A stretch of 64,000 nt of DNA, taken from the NCBI RefSeq assembly GCF_047922965.1, contig NZ_CP150481.1, positions 3,472,001-3,536,000 of the forward strand, written 5' to 3'. The stretch's first letter is position 1; every line of letters begins with the position of its first letter. This DNA is from Neptunicella plasticusilytica. GTDB lineage: Bacteria > Pseudomonadota > Gammaproteobacteria > Enterobacterales > Alteromonadaceae. Below, in pieces: positions 18,021 to 27,637 of this stretch. The notes under the pieces were generated by a model. That model was not told where the DNA came from and did no database searches. It saw nothing but the letters and a program-made list of their open reading frames with translations. Both the position numbers and the translations under genes were made by a program.

Positions 18021-18737
18021 ATGTTCAAGCCTCTCGGTATTATCGCTTTGGTTATGCTGTTGATAACACAAAGTTTTTGTTGGGCCAATTCAACCTCGAC
18101 TATTGTTACCTTAGCCGCCGAAGACAGTTGGCCGCCCTATGCCAATGAACAAGGTGAAGGGATCTCGCATAATATCATTCAAAGCGCCTTTAATGCCGTT
18201 GGCATAAAAGTGAAATTCGTTGTCGCTCCCTATGCCAGAGCGCTGCGTTTAACAGAACAAGGACAGGTTCATGGTTGCTTTAACGTCACCAAACAATCAA
18301 CCACATTGAGAAAATTCCGCTTCGGTGACCAAAAGCTATTTGATGCGCCGGTGTCTTTTTATTTTAATAAAGCGTCATTACTTCATTTCGATAGGGTTGA
18401 ACATGCACCTGACGGCATGACTGTGGGCGTGATTATCGGATATGAGTATGGTGACATCTATCTAAAACAGAGTCACCGTTTTACCGAAGTAAAGGTATCC
18501 AACCAGAAACAACTTATCGGCTTACTTCGGGCTGGCAAAGTACAAACCGCTATTATGTTCGACAAAGTCGCTGAATACACACTACAACAAATGGGACTGC
18601 CAGAGAATGTCATTGTGAAAGGCCCTGCCAGTGAGCCTAGCGAGATATTTGTCGCCTTCAGCAAGAGCCAGCAATTTACCGAGATGGATTGGCTTATAAA
18701 CCAGTTTGACCAAGGGATGCGGATTATTAATCAATAA
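18021..18737 (+). CDS. Periplasmic substrate-binding protein, family 3 (amino-acid type)
   Basis: A protein of about 238 residues with an N-terminal signal peptide (GIIALVMLLITQSFCWA) and the bacterial extracellular solute-binding family 3 fold, visible in VTLAAEDSWPPYANEQGEG and FVVAPYARALRLTEQGQVHGCF. Such proteins bind polar amino acids or related ligands. There is no permease or ATPase beside it, so it may be an orphan receptor or serve a transporter elsewhere. ATG 18021 is preferred because GGGA precedes it and the signal peptide follows directly; ATG 17994 is an alternative in the same frame. Confidence 0.8.
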   Translation: MFKPLGIIALVMLLITQSFCWANSTSTIVTLAAEDSWPPYANEQGEGISHNIIQSAFNAVGIKVKFVVAPYARALRLTEQGQVHGCFNVTKQSTTLRKFRFGDQKLFDAPVSFYFNKASLLHFDRVEHAPDGMTVGVIIGYEYGDIYLKQSHRFTEVKVSNQKQLIGLLRAGKVQTAIMFDKVAEYTLQQMGLPENVIVKGPASEPSEIFVAFSKSQQFTEMDWLINQFDQGMRIINQ

Positions 18738-18760
18738 AAAAGCACCTTGATAAGATGCTT
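18736..18760 (-). terminator. Terminator of the nspC operon
   Basis: On the minus strand the stem AAGCATCTT/AAGGTGCTT (one mismatch, loop ATC) is followed by TTTTTATT, as expected 20 bp after the nspC stop. It lies between convergent genes and may act weakly in the other direction. Confidence 0.7.
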
Positions 18761-18780
18761 TGTATGCAACCATTTGGCTA

Positions 18781-19917
18781 TTAAGACAACCGACTTCTAA
18801 AGTCTTCGTATTCAAACTTGCGCACCAGTTCGAAGCTGTTGTCTTTTTTCAAAATACCGATAGACGGATGTTCAACGCCATTGAAGAAGGTGGTTTTGAC
18901 CATAGTGTAATGGATCATATCTTCAAAAATCAGTCTGTCTCCGACTTCCAGTGGAAACTCAAAACTGTAACTGTCAATCACATCGCCGGCCAAACATGAG
19001 TTACCACCCAATTTATAATCGAAGTTTTTCTCGCCCACTAATCCGGCATTGCGCACTTCAGGGCGATATGGCATTTCCAGCACGTCAGGCATATGGCCGG
19101 TAGCCGAAATATCCAAAATGGCGATACTGCCGTCATTTTCGACCACATCCACTACTTCACACACCAGGGTGCCAGTTTGCCAGGCCACTGCCGAACCGGG
19201 TTCGAGAATAATTTGCAGATCGTATTTTTCCCGGAAAGTTTTCAACAAATTAATCAGGTGCTCGACATCATAACCTTTACGCGTCATTAAATGACCACCA
19301 CCCAGATTCAACCACTTAAGTTGAGGCAACCATTTGGCGAAGCGTTTTTCGACTGCCTGCAGCGTACGCTCAGCGGCAAAAGAGTCACATTCACACAAAT
19401 TGTGCACATGAAAACCGTCAATTCCGGATAAATCGACACCTTCGAGATCTTCAGCCTTCACCCCCAAACGTGAACCTGGTGCACTAGGATCGTAGAGTTC
19501 AGTTTCAGCCTCGCGATGTTCGGGATTAATACGCAATCCCATTGAGATGCCCGCGTCGGCAACCTGCTGCTGATAACGCTGCCACTGGCTCAAACTGTTA
19601 AATGAAATGTGATTGACCAGTTTCACCAGTTCATCAATATCATTTTGTTTATAAGCCGGTGAATAGGCATGGACTTCCTTACCCATCTCGAACTTGGCCA
19701 GCTTGGCTTCCCATACTGAACTGGCGGTACAACCTTGCAAATATTGTCCAACCAGAGGAAACGTGGACCACATGGAAAACCCTTTAAGGGCCAGAATAAT
19801 ATCCACACCGGCTTCACGCTGGACACGCTCCATCAGTTGCAGATTGGCTTCCAGTTTTTGTTCCTCACACACATAACAGGGCGAAGGAATAAGCGGATTA
19901 AGTAACGGATCGATCAA
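18781..19917 (-). CDS. nspC: Carboxynorspermidine/carboxyspermidine decarboxylase
   Basis: PLP-dependent alanine-racemase-fold decarboxylase that makes norspermidine or spermidine from the carboxylated precursor. The PLP lysine is in ILALKGFSMWS. The glycine-rich region LNLGGGHLMTRKGYD and the C-terminal LGGNSCLAGDVIDSY, with the catalytic cysteine, are intact. I place the start at TTG 19917, because GGAGAG sits six bases upstream and the resulting 378 residues match the family length; an ATG at 19965 would add 16 residues with no family similarity. The dehydrogenase gene lies upstream, 88 bp from this TTG start. Confidence 0.92.
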   Translation of the reverse strand: MIDPLLNPLIPSPCYVCEEQKLEANLQLMERVQREAGVDIILALKGFSMWSTFPLVGQYLQGCTASSVWEAKLAKFEMGKEVHAYSPAYKQNDIDELVKLVNHISFNSLSQWQRYQQQVADAGISMGLRINPEHREAETELYDPSAPGSRLGVKAEDLEGVDLSGIDGFHVHNLCECDSFAAERTLQAVEKRFAKWLPQLKWLNLGGGHLMTRKGYDVEHLINLLKTFREKYDLQIILEPGSAVAWQTGTLVCEVVDVVENDGSIAILDISATGHMPDVLEMPYRPEVRNAGLVGEKNFDYKLGGNSCLAGDVIDSYSFEFPLEVGDRLIFEDMIHYTMVKTTFFNGVEHPSIGILKKDNSFELVRKFEYEDFRSRLS

Positions 19918-20005
19918 GATTAACTCTCCGGCGCATACACAAAACAGATTTTGCCATTCCGCCACTTAGTGCCGGAACAGCCTTTGACTTATGTTAACCT
20001 TTTAA

Positions 20006-21208
20006 TCAGTTTTTAAAAGGGGATGACTCACACTCAATCACATGCCAGGGCAGGCCGTGAATATTAAGCATGTCCATAAAAGGGTCTGGATCAAATTGTT
20101 CCATATTCCACACACCGGCTTTTTTCCAGGTGCCGTTCAACATCAAGGCTGCACCAATCATAGCCGGAACCCCTGTGGTATAAGATACGGCTTGTGCCCC
20201 CACTTCTTCATTACACTTGGCATGGTCACAGTTGTTGTAGATAAAGATGGTTTTCTCGTTACCATCCTTAATACCGGTAATATAGGTGCCGATACAGGTT
20301 TGACCGGTATAACCTTCAGCCAAGGAGCCGGGGTTAGGTAATACCGCTTTAAGGAATTCCAGCGGCACAATTTGCTGCCCCTGAAACTCAACCGGCTCAA
20401 TCGAGGTCATACCAATGCCTTCCAGCACGCGCAAGTGATTTAAATAGGCATCACCAAAAGTCATCCAGAAACGGGCGCGTTTAAGGGTCGGAAAGTGCTT
20501 CACTATGGATTCCAGCTCTTCATGGAACATCAAATAAGACGCTCGCACACCAATGTTTTGATAATCCAGATCTTCACGCACACTCAATGGATCAGTTTCT
20601 TTCCACTCACCATTTTCCCAATAACGACCACGCTGGGTAATTTCACGGATGTTGATTTCCGGGTTAAAGTTGGTGGCAAAAGCCTGACCATGATCACCGC
20701 CGTTACAATCGACGATATCCAGAGTGTGAATTTCATCAAAATAATGCTTGGCCGCGTAGGCGGTGTACACGTTGGTTACGCCCGGATCAAAACCGCTACC
20801 CAATAACGCCATCAAACCGGCTTTTTCAAACTTATCCTGATAGGCCCATTGCCAGGAATATTCAAATTTTGCTTCGTCCTTGGGTTCGTAATTGGCGGTA
20901 TCCAGATAATCCACGCCAGTTTCTAAACACGCGTCCATTATGGCTAAATCTTGATAGGGTAAAGCTAAATTGATCACCAAATCAGGTTTGACCTGATTAA
21001 TAACCTTAACGACTTCTGAGGCATGATCGGCATCAACGGCGAAAGTGCCTTTAACCCGGTCAGCACCGACTTCAGCTTGTAACGCCTCGCATTTGGATAC
21101 AGTACGACTGGCCAGATAGATTTCATCAAAGTGTTCCGGCAAACGGGCACATTTTTTCACTGTGACGGCACTTACTCCACCTGCACCTATAATCAATACT
21201 CGAGACAT
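20006..21208 (-). CDS. Carboxynorspermidine synthase (saccharopine dehydrogenase family)
   Basis: A 400-residue NADPH-dependent enzyme that condenses aspartate semialdehyde with diaminopropane or putrescine and reduces the product to carboxynorspermidine or carboxyspermidine. The N-terminal Rossmann motif VLIIGAGGVSAVTVKKCA is clear, followed by INLALPYQDLAIMDACLETG and DYLDTANYEP, both typical of the family. It is immediately upstream of nspC, forming the two-step alternative polyamine pathway known from Vibrio. The usual third gene (a diaminobutyrate aminotransferase/decarboxylase) is not adjacent. Confidence 0.93.
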   Translation of the reverse strand: MSRVLIIGAGGVSAVTVKKCARLPEHFDEIYLASRTVSKCEALQAEVGADRVKGTFAVDADHASEVVKVINQVKPDLVINLALPYQDLAIMDACLETGVDYLDTANYEPKDEAKFEYSWQWAYQDKFEKAGLMALLGSGFDPGVTNVYTAYAAKHYFDEIHTLDIVDCNGGDHGQAFATNFNPEINIREITQRGRYWENGEWKETDPLSVREDLDYQNIGVRASYLMFHEELESIVKHFPTLKRARFWMTFGDAYLNHLRVLEGIGMTSIEPVEFQGQQIVPLEFLKAVLPNPGSLAEGYTGQTCIGTYITGIKDGNEKTIFIYNNCDHAKCNEEVGAQAVSYTTGVPAMIGAALMLNGTWKKAGVWNMEQFDPDPFMDMLNIHGLPWHVIECESSPFKN

Positions 21209-21367
21209 GAATTAACCCTCTAAAATTGGCTCATAAAAACGCGCATGTTAATGCACTATGACGACAAAAAATAGCAGTTATCTTGCTAACTAGCCAAAAT
21301 GCGACCAACATTGAACCGAATAACAAAAATGTCTCATTTTTACTCTATAGGGAAAACGGAGTTGCTT

Positions 21368-23626
21368 ATGTCTAAATCACCAACCTGCAAGTCATTCTCC
21401 AAGTTTTTATCGATCCGAACGATCCCGTTACTCAGTTTAGCTTTGATATCCAGTTATCCTGTTGTAGCTCAACAAGCCGCGATTGACGAAGCCGACAGTG
21501 AAGAACAATATGAAGTGGTTATCGTTACTGCGCAAAAGCGCGCACAGAAATTGGCCGAAGTACCTATTGCTATATCTTCATTCAGCGCTGCCAATATTGA
21601 ACAAACCGGTATCACCCAACTCACCGAACTGTCGGATTTTATTCCTAACTTATCAGTGACTCGTACTACGGACTTTACCTCAGCCATCACTATTCGAGGG
21701 GTTGGAGCGAATAGTCGTAATATCGGTTTTGATACCCGTGTGGGAGTGTATCTGGATGGTGTTTATCTGGGTCAGTCGCCCGCGCTGAATCAGGAGTTGC
21801 TGGATCTGGAACGTATTGAAGTACTGCGTGGTCCGCAGGGCACACTGTTTGGTAAAAATACCGTTGCAGGTGCTATCAACCTGATATCCAAAAAGCCTTC
21901 CGATGTACTTGAAGGTAAATTCAGTGCTTCATTAGGTAATATGAACGCCCGTGAATTTCAGGGTCAAATTAACCTGCCGGTTTCCGATACCAGTGCAGCT
22001 AAATTTTCGGTCACCAAACTGGACAGGGACGGTTATATTAAAAATCTGACCACCGATCACGATTTAAACGAACGTGATGCGCTGGCCTATCGCGGTCAGT
22101 TTCGCTCACAACTATCCGATAAACTGCAGCTCAATTTTAGTGTCGATGGGCTGAATACCGAACGGCTGTCGTTTTTAGGTGAAGCCATCTCCGATACGCT
22201 GGGCAACACGCTGGATATGGGTGCACCCGACAAAGATCAGGTCGCGACCACGGTTGATACCTTTGAGAAACGTGATATCTATGGTGGCGCAATGGATTTG
22301 TCCTACCATATGGACAACGGCTTTGATCTAAAATCCATTACAGCCTATCGGGATACCGATATTTTTTATCGCAATGATTCCGATTATGCTGTAGCCGACT
22401 TACTGGTGATTGAGTACAGCGACCAGTACCAGCAATGGTCGCAGGAATTCCAGTTTATTTCTCCGCAAGGTGATTCGCCTTTTGACTATATTGCCGGTCT
22501 CTATTTGTATAAACAGGATGCCGTTACCCGGCGAGATGCGATAAACGGTGTTCACTCCTTCCTGTTCGGCAATGTTCCCGGCACCGTGGTTTATAACAGC
22601 GGTAATGTCGCGACCGACAGCTATGCCGCTTACTTTAACAGTGCTTACGATCTCACTTCGACCAGCACACTGGGATTGGGTTTGCGCTACAGTGACGAAC
22701 AAAAAGATCTCGACTGGTTACTGGATGGTTCCAATTCCGGCATATTCGGCATTGGCAGCACCGACGGCTCGTTGCAAGATAGTCGCAGCGACAGTTACCT
22801 GTCCTATTCAGTCAATTTCAGTCATGCATTTAAAAATGATCTGATTGGTTACGCCAAATATTCTACTGGCTTCAAAAGCGGCGGTTACAACCTCGATTAC
22901 ATCACCAATAGTGATTTGGCTGCCGGTATTGAATTTGACAAGGAAACTGTCGGCAGCACCGAACTGGGCCTGAAAGGTAATTTTTACCGTAACCGTCTGG
23001 TACTGAATATGGCGGCATTTCATTCCGAATTTAAAAACTATCAGGTTAACCAGTTTATCGACCTGGGTAATGGCGCGTCGTCCATTTCCATTCGTAACGC
23101 CGCCAAAGCCACCACTCAGGGACTGGAATTGGAAATGACCTACCGCCCGATCAGCAATCTCGAAATTCAGGCCAGTATGGGTTTGCTGGATACCGAGTTT
23201 GATGATTTCCCCGGAGGGCTGACCGGTGGAGGCAACGCCAAAGGCAAAGATCTGATCAATGCCCCAGATAGTAATTTTTCACTCGGCGTCCAATATCTCA
23301 GCGAATTTCCAGCCATGAATGCAGATATCATCTGGCGACTGGATGTAACCAATAGCAGCGGTTTTTTCACTACTGTCGATAATGTTAAAAACGAAACGTT
23401 AGCCGACAGCACGGAGGTAGAATTTGGTCATGTGGATAGCATTACCCTGGTGAATGCGCGTATCGGGCTGCTTGGCACCAATAACGGTTGGGAAGCCTAT
23501 TTATGGGGGCGTAATCTGGCTGACGTGCGCGATCCAATCGACAACCGTAAGGATTTTTTCGGTACCGTCACCACTAATTATCAAGAGCCACGCACTTATG
23601 GTGTTGAAGTGATATACAGCTTTTAA
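21368..23626 (+). CDS. TonB-dependent outer-membrane receptor
   Basis: A 752-residue receptor with a signal peptide (cleaved after about VVAQ), a TonB box-like segment EVVIVTAQKR, a plug domain (residues about 60-170, with LRGPQGTLFGKNTVAGAINL), and a 22-strand barrel ending in the terminal aromatic residue of VEVIYSF. It resembles the large sphingomonad/alteromonad receptor group that imports carbohydrates or aromatic and terpenoid compounds. ATG 21368 has ACGGAG upstream; an ATG at 21299 would add 23 residues without improving the signal peptide. The hydrolase gene starts 12 bp downstream, so all three genes to 25182 are probably one operon. Confidence 0.93.
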   Translation: MSKSPTCKSFSKFLSIRTIPLLSLALISSYPVVAQQAAIDEADSEEQYEVVIVTAQKRAQKLAEVPIAISSFSAANIEQTGITQLTELSDFIPNLSVTRTTDFTSAITIRGVGANSRNIGFDTRVGVYLDGVYLGQSPALNQELLDLERIEVLRGPQGTLFGKNTVAGAINLISKKPSDVLEGKFSASLGNMNAREFQGQINLPVSDTSAAKFSVTKLDRDGYIKNLTTDHDLNERDALAYRGQFRSQLSDKLQLNFSVDGLNTERLSFLGEAISDTLGNTLDMGAPDKDQVATTVDTFEKRDIYGGAMDLSYHMDNGFDLKSITAYRDTDIFYRNDSDYAVADLLVIEYSDQYQQWSQEFQFISPQGDSPFDYIAGLYLYKQDAVTRRDAINGVHSFLFGNVPGTVVYNSGNVATDSYAAYFNSAYDLTSTSTLGLGLRYSDEQKDLDWLLDGSNSGIFGIGSTDGSLQDSRSDSYLSYSVNFSHAFKNDLIGYAKYSTGFKSGGYNLDYITNSDLAAGIEFDKETVGSTELGLKGNFYRNRLVLNMAAFHSEFKNYQVNQFIDLGNGASSISIRNAAKATTQGLELEMTYRPISNLEIQASMGLLDTEFDDFPGGLTGGGNAKGKDLINAPDSNFSLGVQYLSEFPAMNADIIWRLDVTNSSGFFTTVDNVKNETLADSTEVEFGHVDSITLVNARIGLLGTNNGWEAYLWGRNLADVRDPIDNRKDFFGTVTTNYQEPRTYGVEVIYSF

Positions 23627-23638
23627 GCGGAGAATCGA

Positions 23639-24721
23639 ATGCGAGTTTTTTTATTATGTCTGTCTTTAGCGGGATTAACCTGTATGGCCCAGGAACAGGA
23701 GCAACCTCCTCCATTGCCAGAGCTACCCAGCTATCCGGCAGCAACCGAGCTGACGGCACGCAGCAGTGGAGAAGTGTATTTTTCATCGGTTACCCCGGGT
23801 GATTACAAATGGCTGGTACTACCGGATCAGGCATTGCCGGCGACGACAGTAAAAGCCCGGTTATTTTTGCCAGCCGATGCCAGCGCGATTAAACCGGTTC
23901 CCGCTATGATCATCCTGCATGGCAGCGGTGGCATTCTGCCCAGCCGCGAAATAGCGTATGGGGAATGGATGGCCAGTCACGGTATTGCCGGTCTGGTAGT
24001 CAATTCTTATGCTGCCCGAGGCGTAACGGAAGATACGCCCTATGCCTTACGGGTGGCAATTGTCAGCGATGCGGATGAGGTAGCCGATGCCTATAGTGCG
24101 CTCAAATTTCTTAATCAGCATCCGGCAATTAATTCTAAAAAGATCGGGGTAATGGGCTTTTCTTACGGTGGTATGGCTACTCGTGCCGCATTAGATAACC
24201 GTATTTATCAGAATTTGGCCGCCAATGTCGCTCCTTTCGCCTTGCATCTGGATTACTACGGGCCCTGTCATTTTGACCTGCAAACCATCAAAACCACCGG
24301 AGCACCGTTATTTAGTTTGCGTGGTGCACAAGATAAATCTAACGATCTCGAAGCCTGTGCGCGAGTTGAAAACCGTCTGCGGGATGCCGGTTCAGATATA
24401 GGCAGTACAATCTTTCCCACCGCCGGTCATGCCTGGGAAATGGACTCAACCAAGCAATTTGTTGCCACCCTGAACCCCGCGCCCTGCCATCAGGTATTAA
24501 TGAAAAATGGTGACTGGCAACTGGATGGCAATACTATTGCTGTTCCAGCTTTAACCGGACGGCAGCAGAAATATCAATTTCGCCTGGGTTTATTAGGACA
24601 AATGAAGCAAACCTGTATGTCTGAGGGATATATTATGGGAGAAGATGAACAAACTCATAAGCTATCCAATTTACTGCTATCGCAATATACCACGGCGTAT
24701 TTGTTGAACGAAAAGGAATAG
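23639..24721 (+). CDS. Exported dienelactone-hydrolase-like alpha/beta hydrolase
   Basis: A 360-residue secreted protein with a short signal peptide (VFLLCLSLAGLTCMAQ). The alpha/beta-hydrolase core is visible: the oxyanion strand AMIILHGSGG, the nucleophile elbow GFSYGGM, an acidic region near LRGAQDKSND and a histidine in FPTAGHAWEMD, as in the dienelactone hydrolase family, although the elbow uses Ser rather than Cys. It follows a TonB receptor and precedes a periplasmic RidA, suggesting that it hydrolyses the imported compound. The true substrate is unknown. Confidence 0.85.
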   Translation: MRVFLLCLSLAGLTCMAQEQEQPPPLPELPSYPAATELTARSSGEVYFSSVTPGDYKWLVLPDQALPATTVKARLFLPADASAIKPVPAMIILHGSGGILPSREIAYGEWMASHGIAGLVVNSYAARGVTEDTPYALRVAIVSDADEVADAYSALKFLNQHPAINSKKIGVMGFSYGGMATRAALDNRIYQNLAANVAPFALHLDYYGPCHFDLQTIKTTGAPLFSLRGAQDKSNDLEACARVENRLRDAGSDIGSTIFPTAGHAWEMDSTKQFVATLNPAPCHQVLMKNGDWQLDGNTIAVPALTGRQQKYQFRLGLLGQMKQTCMSEGYIMGEDEQTHKLSNLLLSQYTTAYLLNEKE

Positions 24722-24723
24722 AG

Positions 24724-25182
24724 ATGAAAAAGTTTAGCTTCGCACTGCTGGCAATCTTGTTGTCGGCGTACCTTCACGCCGGGACTCAAACAGGCAATCC
24801 AATACAACGTCTCAGTTCAGAGCAATTTAAACAGTTTAATTTACCCTTTTCGCAGGCTGTACAAGTAGACGGCATATTGTATTTGTCTGGTGAGTTGGGC
24901 GTACAACCGGGTAAATTAAAATTGGTCGAAGGTGGAGTTATCCCCGAAACCCGTCAGGCGCTGGACAATATCAAGGCCACCTTAGAACGCTTTGGTTCCG
25001 GTATGGACAAAGTGATCAAGTGCACCTTGTTTTTAGCTGATATCAACGAATGGGCCGATGTGAACAAGGTTTATATTGAGTATTTTAAAGATGCGCTACC
25101 GGCGCGCAGCGCTATTGCCGGGAGCGGTTTGGGCCTAGGTGCCCGAGTGGAAATTGAATGTATGGCGTTAGCGGGTCAGTAG
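24724..25182 (+). CDS. Periplasmic RidA family protein
   Basis: A 152-residue RidA/YjgF-fold protein with an N-terminal signal peptide (FALLAILLSAYLHA), unlike the usual cytoplasmic RidA. Core motifs are GILYLSGELGVQPG, TRQALDNIKATLERFG, KVIKCTLFLADINEW, and ARSAIAGSGLGLGARVEIE, where the conserved arginine is ARS. Cytoplasmic RidA hydrolyses reactive enamines and imines; exported versions are poorly understood and often accompany catabolic clusters. It starts two bases after the hydrolase stop. Confidence 0.9.
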   Translation: MKKFSFALLAILLSAYLHAGTQTGNPIQRLSSEQFKQFNLPFSQAVQVDGILYLSGELGVQPGKLKLVEGGVIPETRQALDNIKATLERFGSGMDKVIKCTLFLADINEWADVNKVYIEYFKDALPARSAIAGSGLGLGARVEIECMALAGQ

Positions 25183-25207
25183 ATTGATCTCATTGTCGGT
25201 GTCGAGT

Positions 25208-26209
25208 TTACCGAGCCATCTTAAACTGCGCCCAAACCGGCATATTTATTTGCAGTTCCAGGCGGTTTACTGACCATTCGCTGATATCTGCCAATAAGGT
25301 CTGTTTGCCAACCTGGATCTCGACTCTGACTATCGATGCTTCAACCGGCGTTATACTGTTAACATTGCCCTGCAATACATTAACAATACTGCTGGATGAC
25401 GGCGGTTGGGTCGATAAACTGACCTGATTGGCGTCGATCATCACCGATTCGGTCGGCATGTTGCCGTCCATATGCTGCATAAACAACGGTTGCCCCTCAC
25501 ACACCAGTTCAGCAATAGCATAACCATTTACTTGCTGAATAAAACGGCATTGCAAAATCGAAAAAGCACGCTTTTTACCGGCCAGATTAATCTGACGGAT
25601 CATTTCATGTCCCTGCCCGTGCCCTATGACCTTTCCTTGCTCGAGCTGCAGCATATAGTCACAACATAATGCCAATTCATGTAACGAATGGCTGACCATA
25701 ATCATCGGCAACTCAAATTGGCGATTAATCAGGTTCAGCCTGTCCAATACTTTGTGTCGCATGGTTTCATCCAATGCCGATACCGGTTCATCCAGTAACA
25801 ACAACTGGGGATTATTCAACAATGCGCGAGCCAGTGCCACACGCTGCTGTTCACCGCCGGACAGATCACCGATATGCCGAGGCAAAAGCCTGTTTAAGTC
25901 AAACCAGTCACTGACCTGGCCAATATCGAAGCGCGCCGGCTTAGCTAAATGCAGGGCGAACTGTAAATTTTCCATAACCGTTAAATGAGGAAATAATGCC
26001 GCTTCCTGAAAAACCAGACCAATGCGTTTGGCGTCAAAGCGGATCGAACCGGACATGCTTTGTTCCAGCCCGGCAATACACCGTAACAGACTGGTTTTAC
26101 CCGAACCTGAAGGCCCATATAAGCCAACAATATTATTGTTGACCGGTAATTGACATTGCACATCCAGAACCTCGCGGCCCTGCTTGGTGAGCTGAATGGC
26201 TATTTCCAT
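25208..26209 (-). CDS. modC: Molybdate ABC transporter ATPase ModC
   Basis: ATPase of molybdate uptake, 333 residues. Walker A is GPSGSGKTS, the signature is LSGGEQQRVALARAL, and Walker B is LLLLDEPVSALD. The C-terminal third (from about residue 215) is the regulatory mop-like region that ends in VWAQFKMAR. It overlaps modB by ten bases and is the last gene of a seven-gene leftward operon. Confidence 0.95.
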   Translation of the reverse strand: MEIAIQLTKQGREVLDVQCQLPVNNNIVGLYGPSGSGKTSLLRCIAGLEQSMSGSIRFDAKRIGLVFQEAALFPHLTVMENLQFALHLAKPARFDIGQVSDWFDLNRLLPRHIGDLSGGEQQRVALARALLNNPQLLLLDEPVSALDETMRHKVLDRLNLINRQFELPMIMVSHSLHELALCCDYMLQLEQGKVIGHGQGHEMIRQINLAGKKRAFSILQCRFIQQVNGYAIAELVCEGQPLFMQHMDGNMPTESVMIDANQVSLSTQPPSSSSIVNVLQGNVNSITPVEASIVRVEIQVGKQTLLADISEWSVNRLELQINMPVWAQFKMAR

Positions 26210-26889
26210 AACGCCTCGCGTCGTCCGTTAATCCGGTATAGCAATGCCAGCAACAGCAAAGAAGATATCAGTAATCCACCGGCCAATTGATGGGCTTGGC
26301 TGTATTGCATCGACTCCACGTGATCAAACAAGGCAATAGACAACACCTGGGTTTCGCCTGGAATATTGCCGCCAATCATTAGCACCACACCAAACTCGCC
26401 TACTGTATGGGCAAAACTGAGTCCGAATGCAGTGATAAAACTGCTGCGGGTCAAAGGCAGTATTAAACGTAAAAATCGTTGCCATCCGGATAATCCCATG
26501 GTCTGGGCCACATCCAGATAACGGGGATTGAGTTGCACAAAAGCACTGTGCAACGGTTGCACCACAAAAGGCAGCGAATAAAAAATCGAGCCGATTAAAA
26601 TCCCGCTGAAACTGAATGCCAGTTGCTGCCCGCTGATGCCTTGCCACAACTGCCCTACCCATGTATCCGGCGCAAAGGCAACCAGCAGATAAAACCCCAG
26701 TACTGTGGGCGGTAAAATAAGCGGCAGGGCCACAATTGCCTGGATAAAGGGTTTAAAGGCACTCTGCCAGCGTGACATCCACCATGCCAGCGGGGTCCCA
26801 ATCAACAGCAGGATAAGACTGGTAAAAAAGGCCAGTTTTAAAGTGACAATTACCGCTAGCCAGTCGCTGCTAACCATCTTTTCGGGCAC
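26200..26889 (-). CDS. modB: Molybdate ABC transporter permease ModB
   Basis: Inner-membrane permease of 229 residues with about five hydrophobic segments. The conserved EAA-like loop lies around MGLSGWQRFLRLILPLTRSS, where it docks ModC. The stretch LPLILPPTVLGFYLL is typical of ModB. The N-terminus overlaps the end of modA by about 20 bases, supporting translational coupling. Confidence 0.95.
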   Translation of the reverse strand: MPEKMVSSDWLAVIVTLKLAFFTSLILLLIGTPLAWWMSRWQSAFKPFIQAIVALPLILPPTVLGFYLLVAFAPDTWVGQLWQGISGQQLAFSFSGILIGSIFYSLPFVVQPLHSAFVQLNPRYLDVAQTMGLSGWQRFLRLILPLTRSSFITAFGLSFAHTVGEFGVVLMIGGNIPGETQVLSIALFDHVESMQYSQAHQLAGGLLISSLLLLALLYRINGRREALWK

Positions 26890-27637
26890 TGGCCTGATAG
26901 CCTGCCGCCAGGATCATCTCCTGACCGGTAGCAGAGAAGATAAAATCGATAAACTGCTGGGCTAACGCCTGATGACCACTTCTTTTAAGTATCACCAATT
27001 GCTGCTCTACAGGCTGATAATAACTGGCCGGTACTGACCAAATTTGTTGGCGGGGCACAGTCAATACCTGACTGGCGGCAACAAAACCGCCTGTTGCATT
27101 GCCGCTATGCACAAACTGAAAGGCCTGTGCCACATTATTGCCCTGTACAATATGCGGTTGTAATGCAGCCAGCAAACCTGCCTTTTCCAGCGTTTGCATT
27201 GCAGCCTGACCATAAGGTGCCAAATCAGGATTAGCAATAGATAACTTGCCCTGCCAGTGTTGCAAACTTTGTTGATTTACATCATTGGATTTAGGGATCC
27301 ACAACACCAGCTTCCCCATTGCATAAGTCTGGCGTGAGCCCGGCACGATTAACTGCTGTTGCTCAAGTTTTTGTGGATGAGCAGTATTGGCAGCAAAAAA
27401 AATATCATAAGGCGCACCATGTTTAATCTGCGCATATAACATCCCGGTAGAGCCAAAAGATAACTGCACTTTGTGACCGCTGTGTTGTTCAAATTTTTTA
27501 ACCAGCTGTTTGGAAGTGCCGAGAAAATTGGCCGCCACCGCGATATGCAGAGGATTGTTGTCAGCAGCAGATACATCTGCCGCGATCAGACTGAAACAAC
27601 CCAAGCCAGCTAACAGCCCCAATAATATTCTTCGCAT
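26870..27637 (-). CDS. modA: Periplasmic molybdate-binding protein ModA
   Basis: Signal peptide (LLGLLAGLGCFSLIAADVSA) followed by a type II binding protein with the ModA motifs LHIAVAANF, FGSTGMLYAQIKHGAPYDIF and YAMGKLVLW, whose Ser and backbone groups grip the oxyanion. 255 residues. Its ATG shares one base with the moaE stop. It delivers molybdate to ModB. Confidence 0.95.
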   Translation of the reverse strand: MRRILLGLLAGLGCFSLIAADVSAADNNPLHIAVAANFLGTSKQLVKKFEQHSGHKVQLSFGSTGMLYAQIKHGAPYDIFFAANTAHPQKLEQQQLIVPGSRQTYAMGKLVLWIPKSNDVNQQSLQHWQGKLSIANPDLAPYGQAAMQTLEKAGLLAALQPHIVQGNNVAQAFQFVHSGNATGGFVAASQVLTVPRQQIWSVPASYYQPVEQQLVILKRSGHQALAQQFIDFIFSATGQEMILAAGYQASARKDG

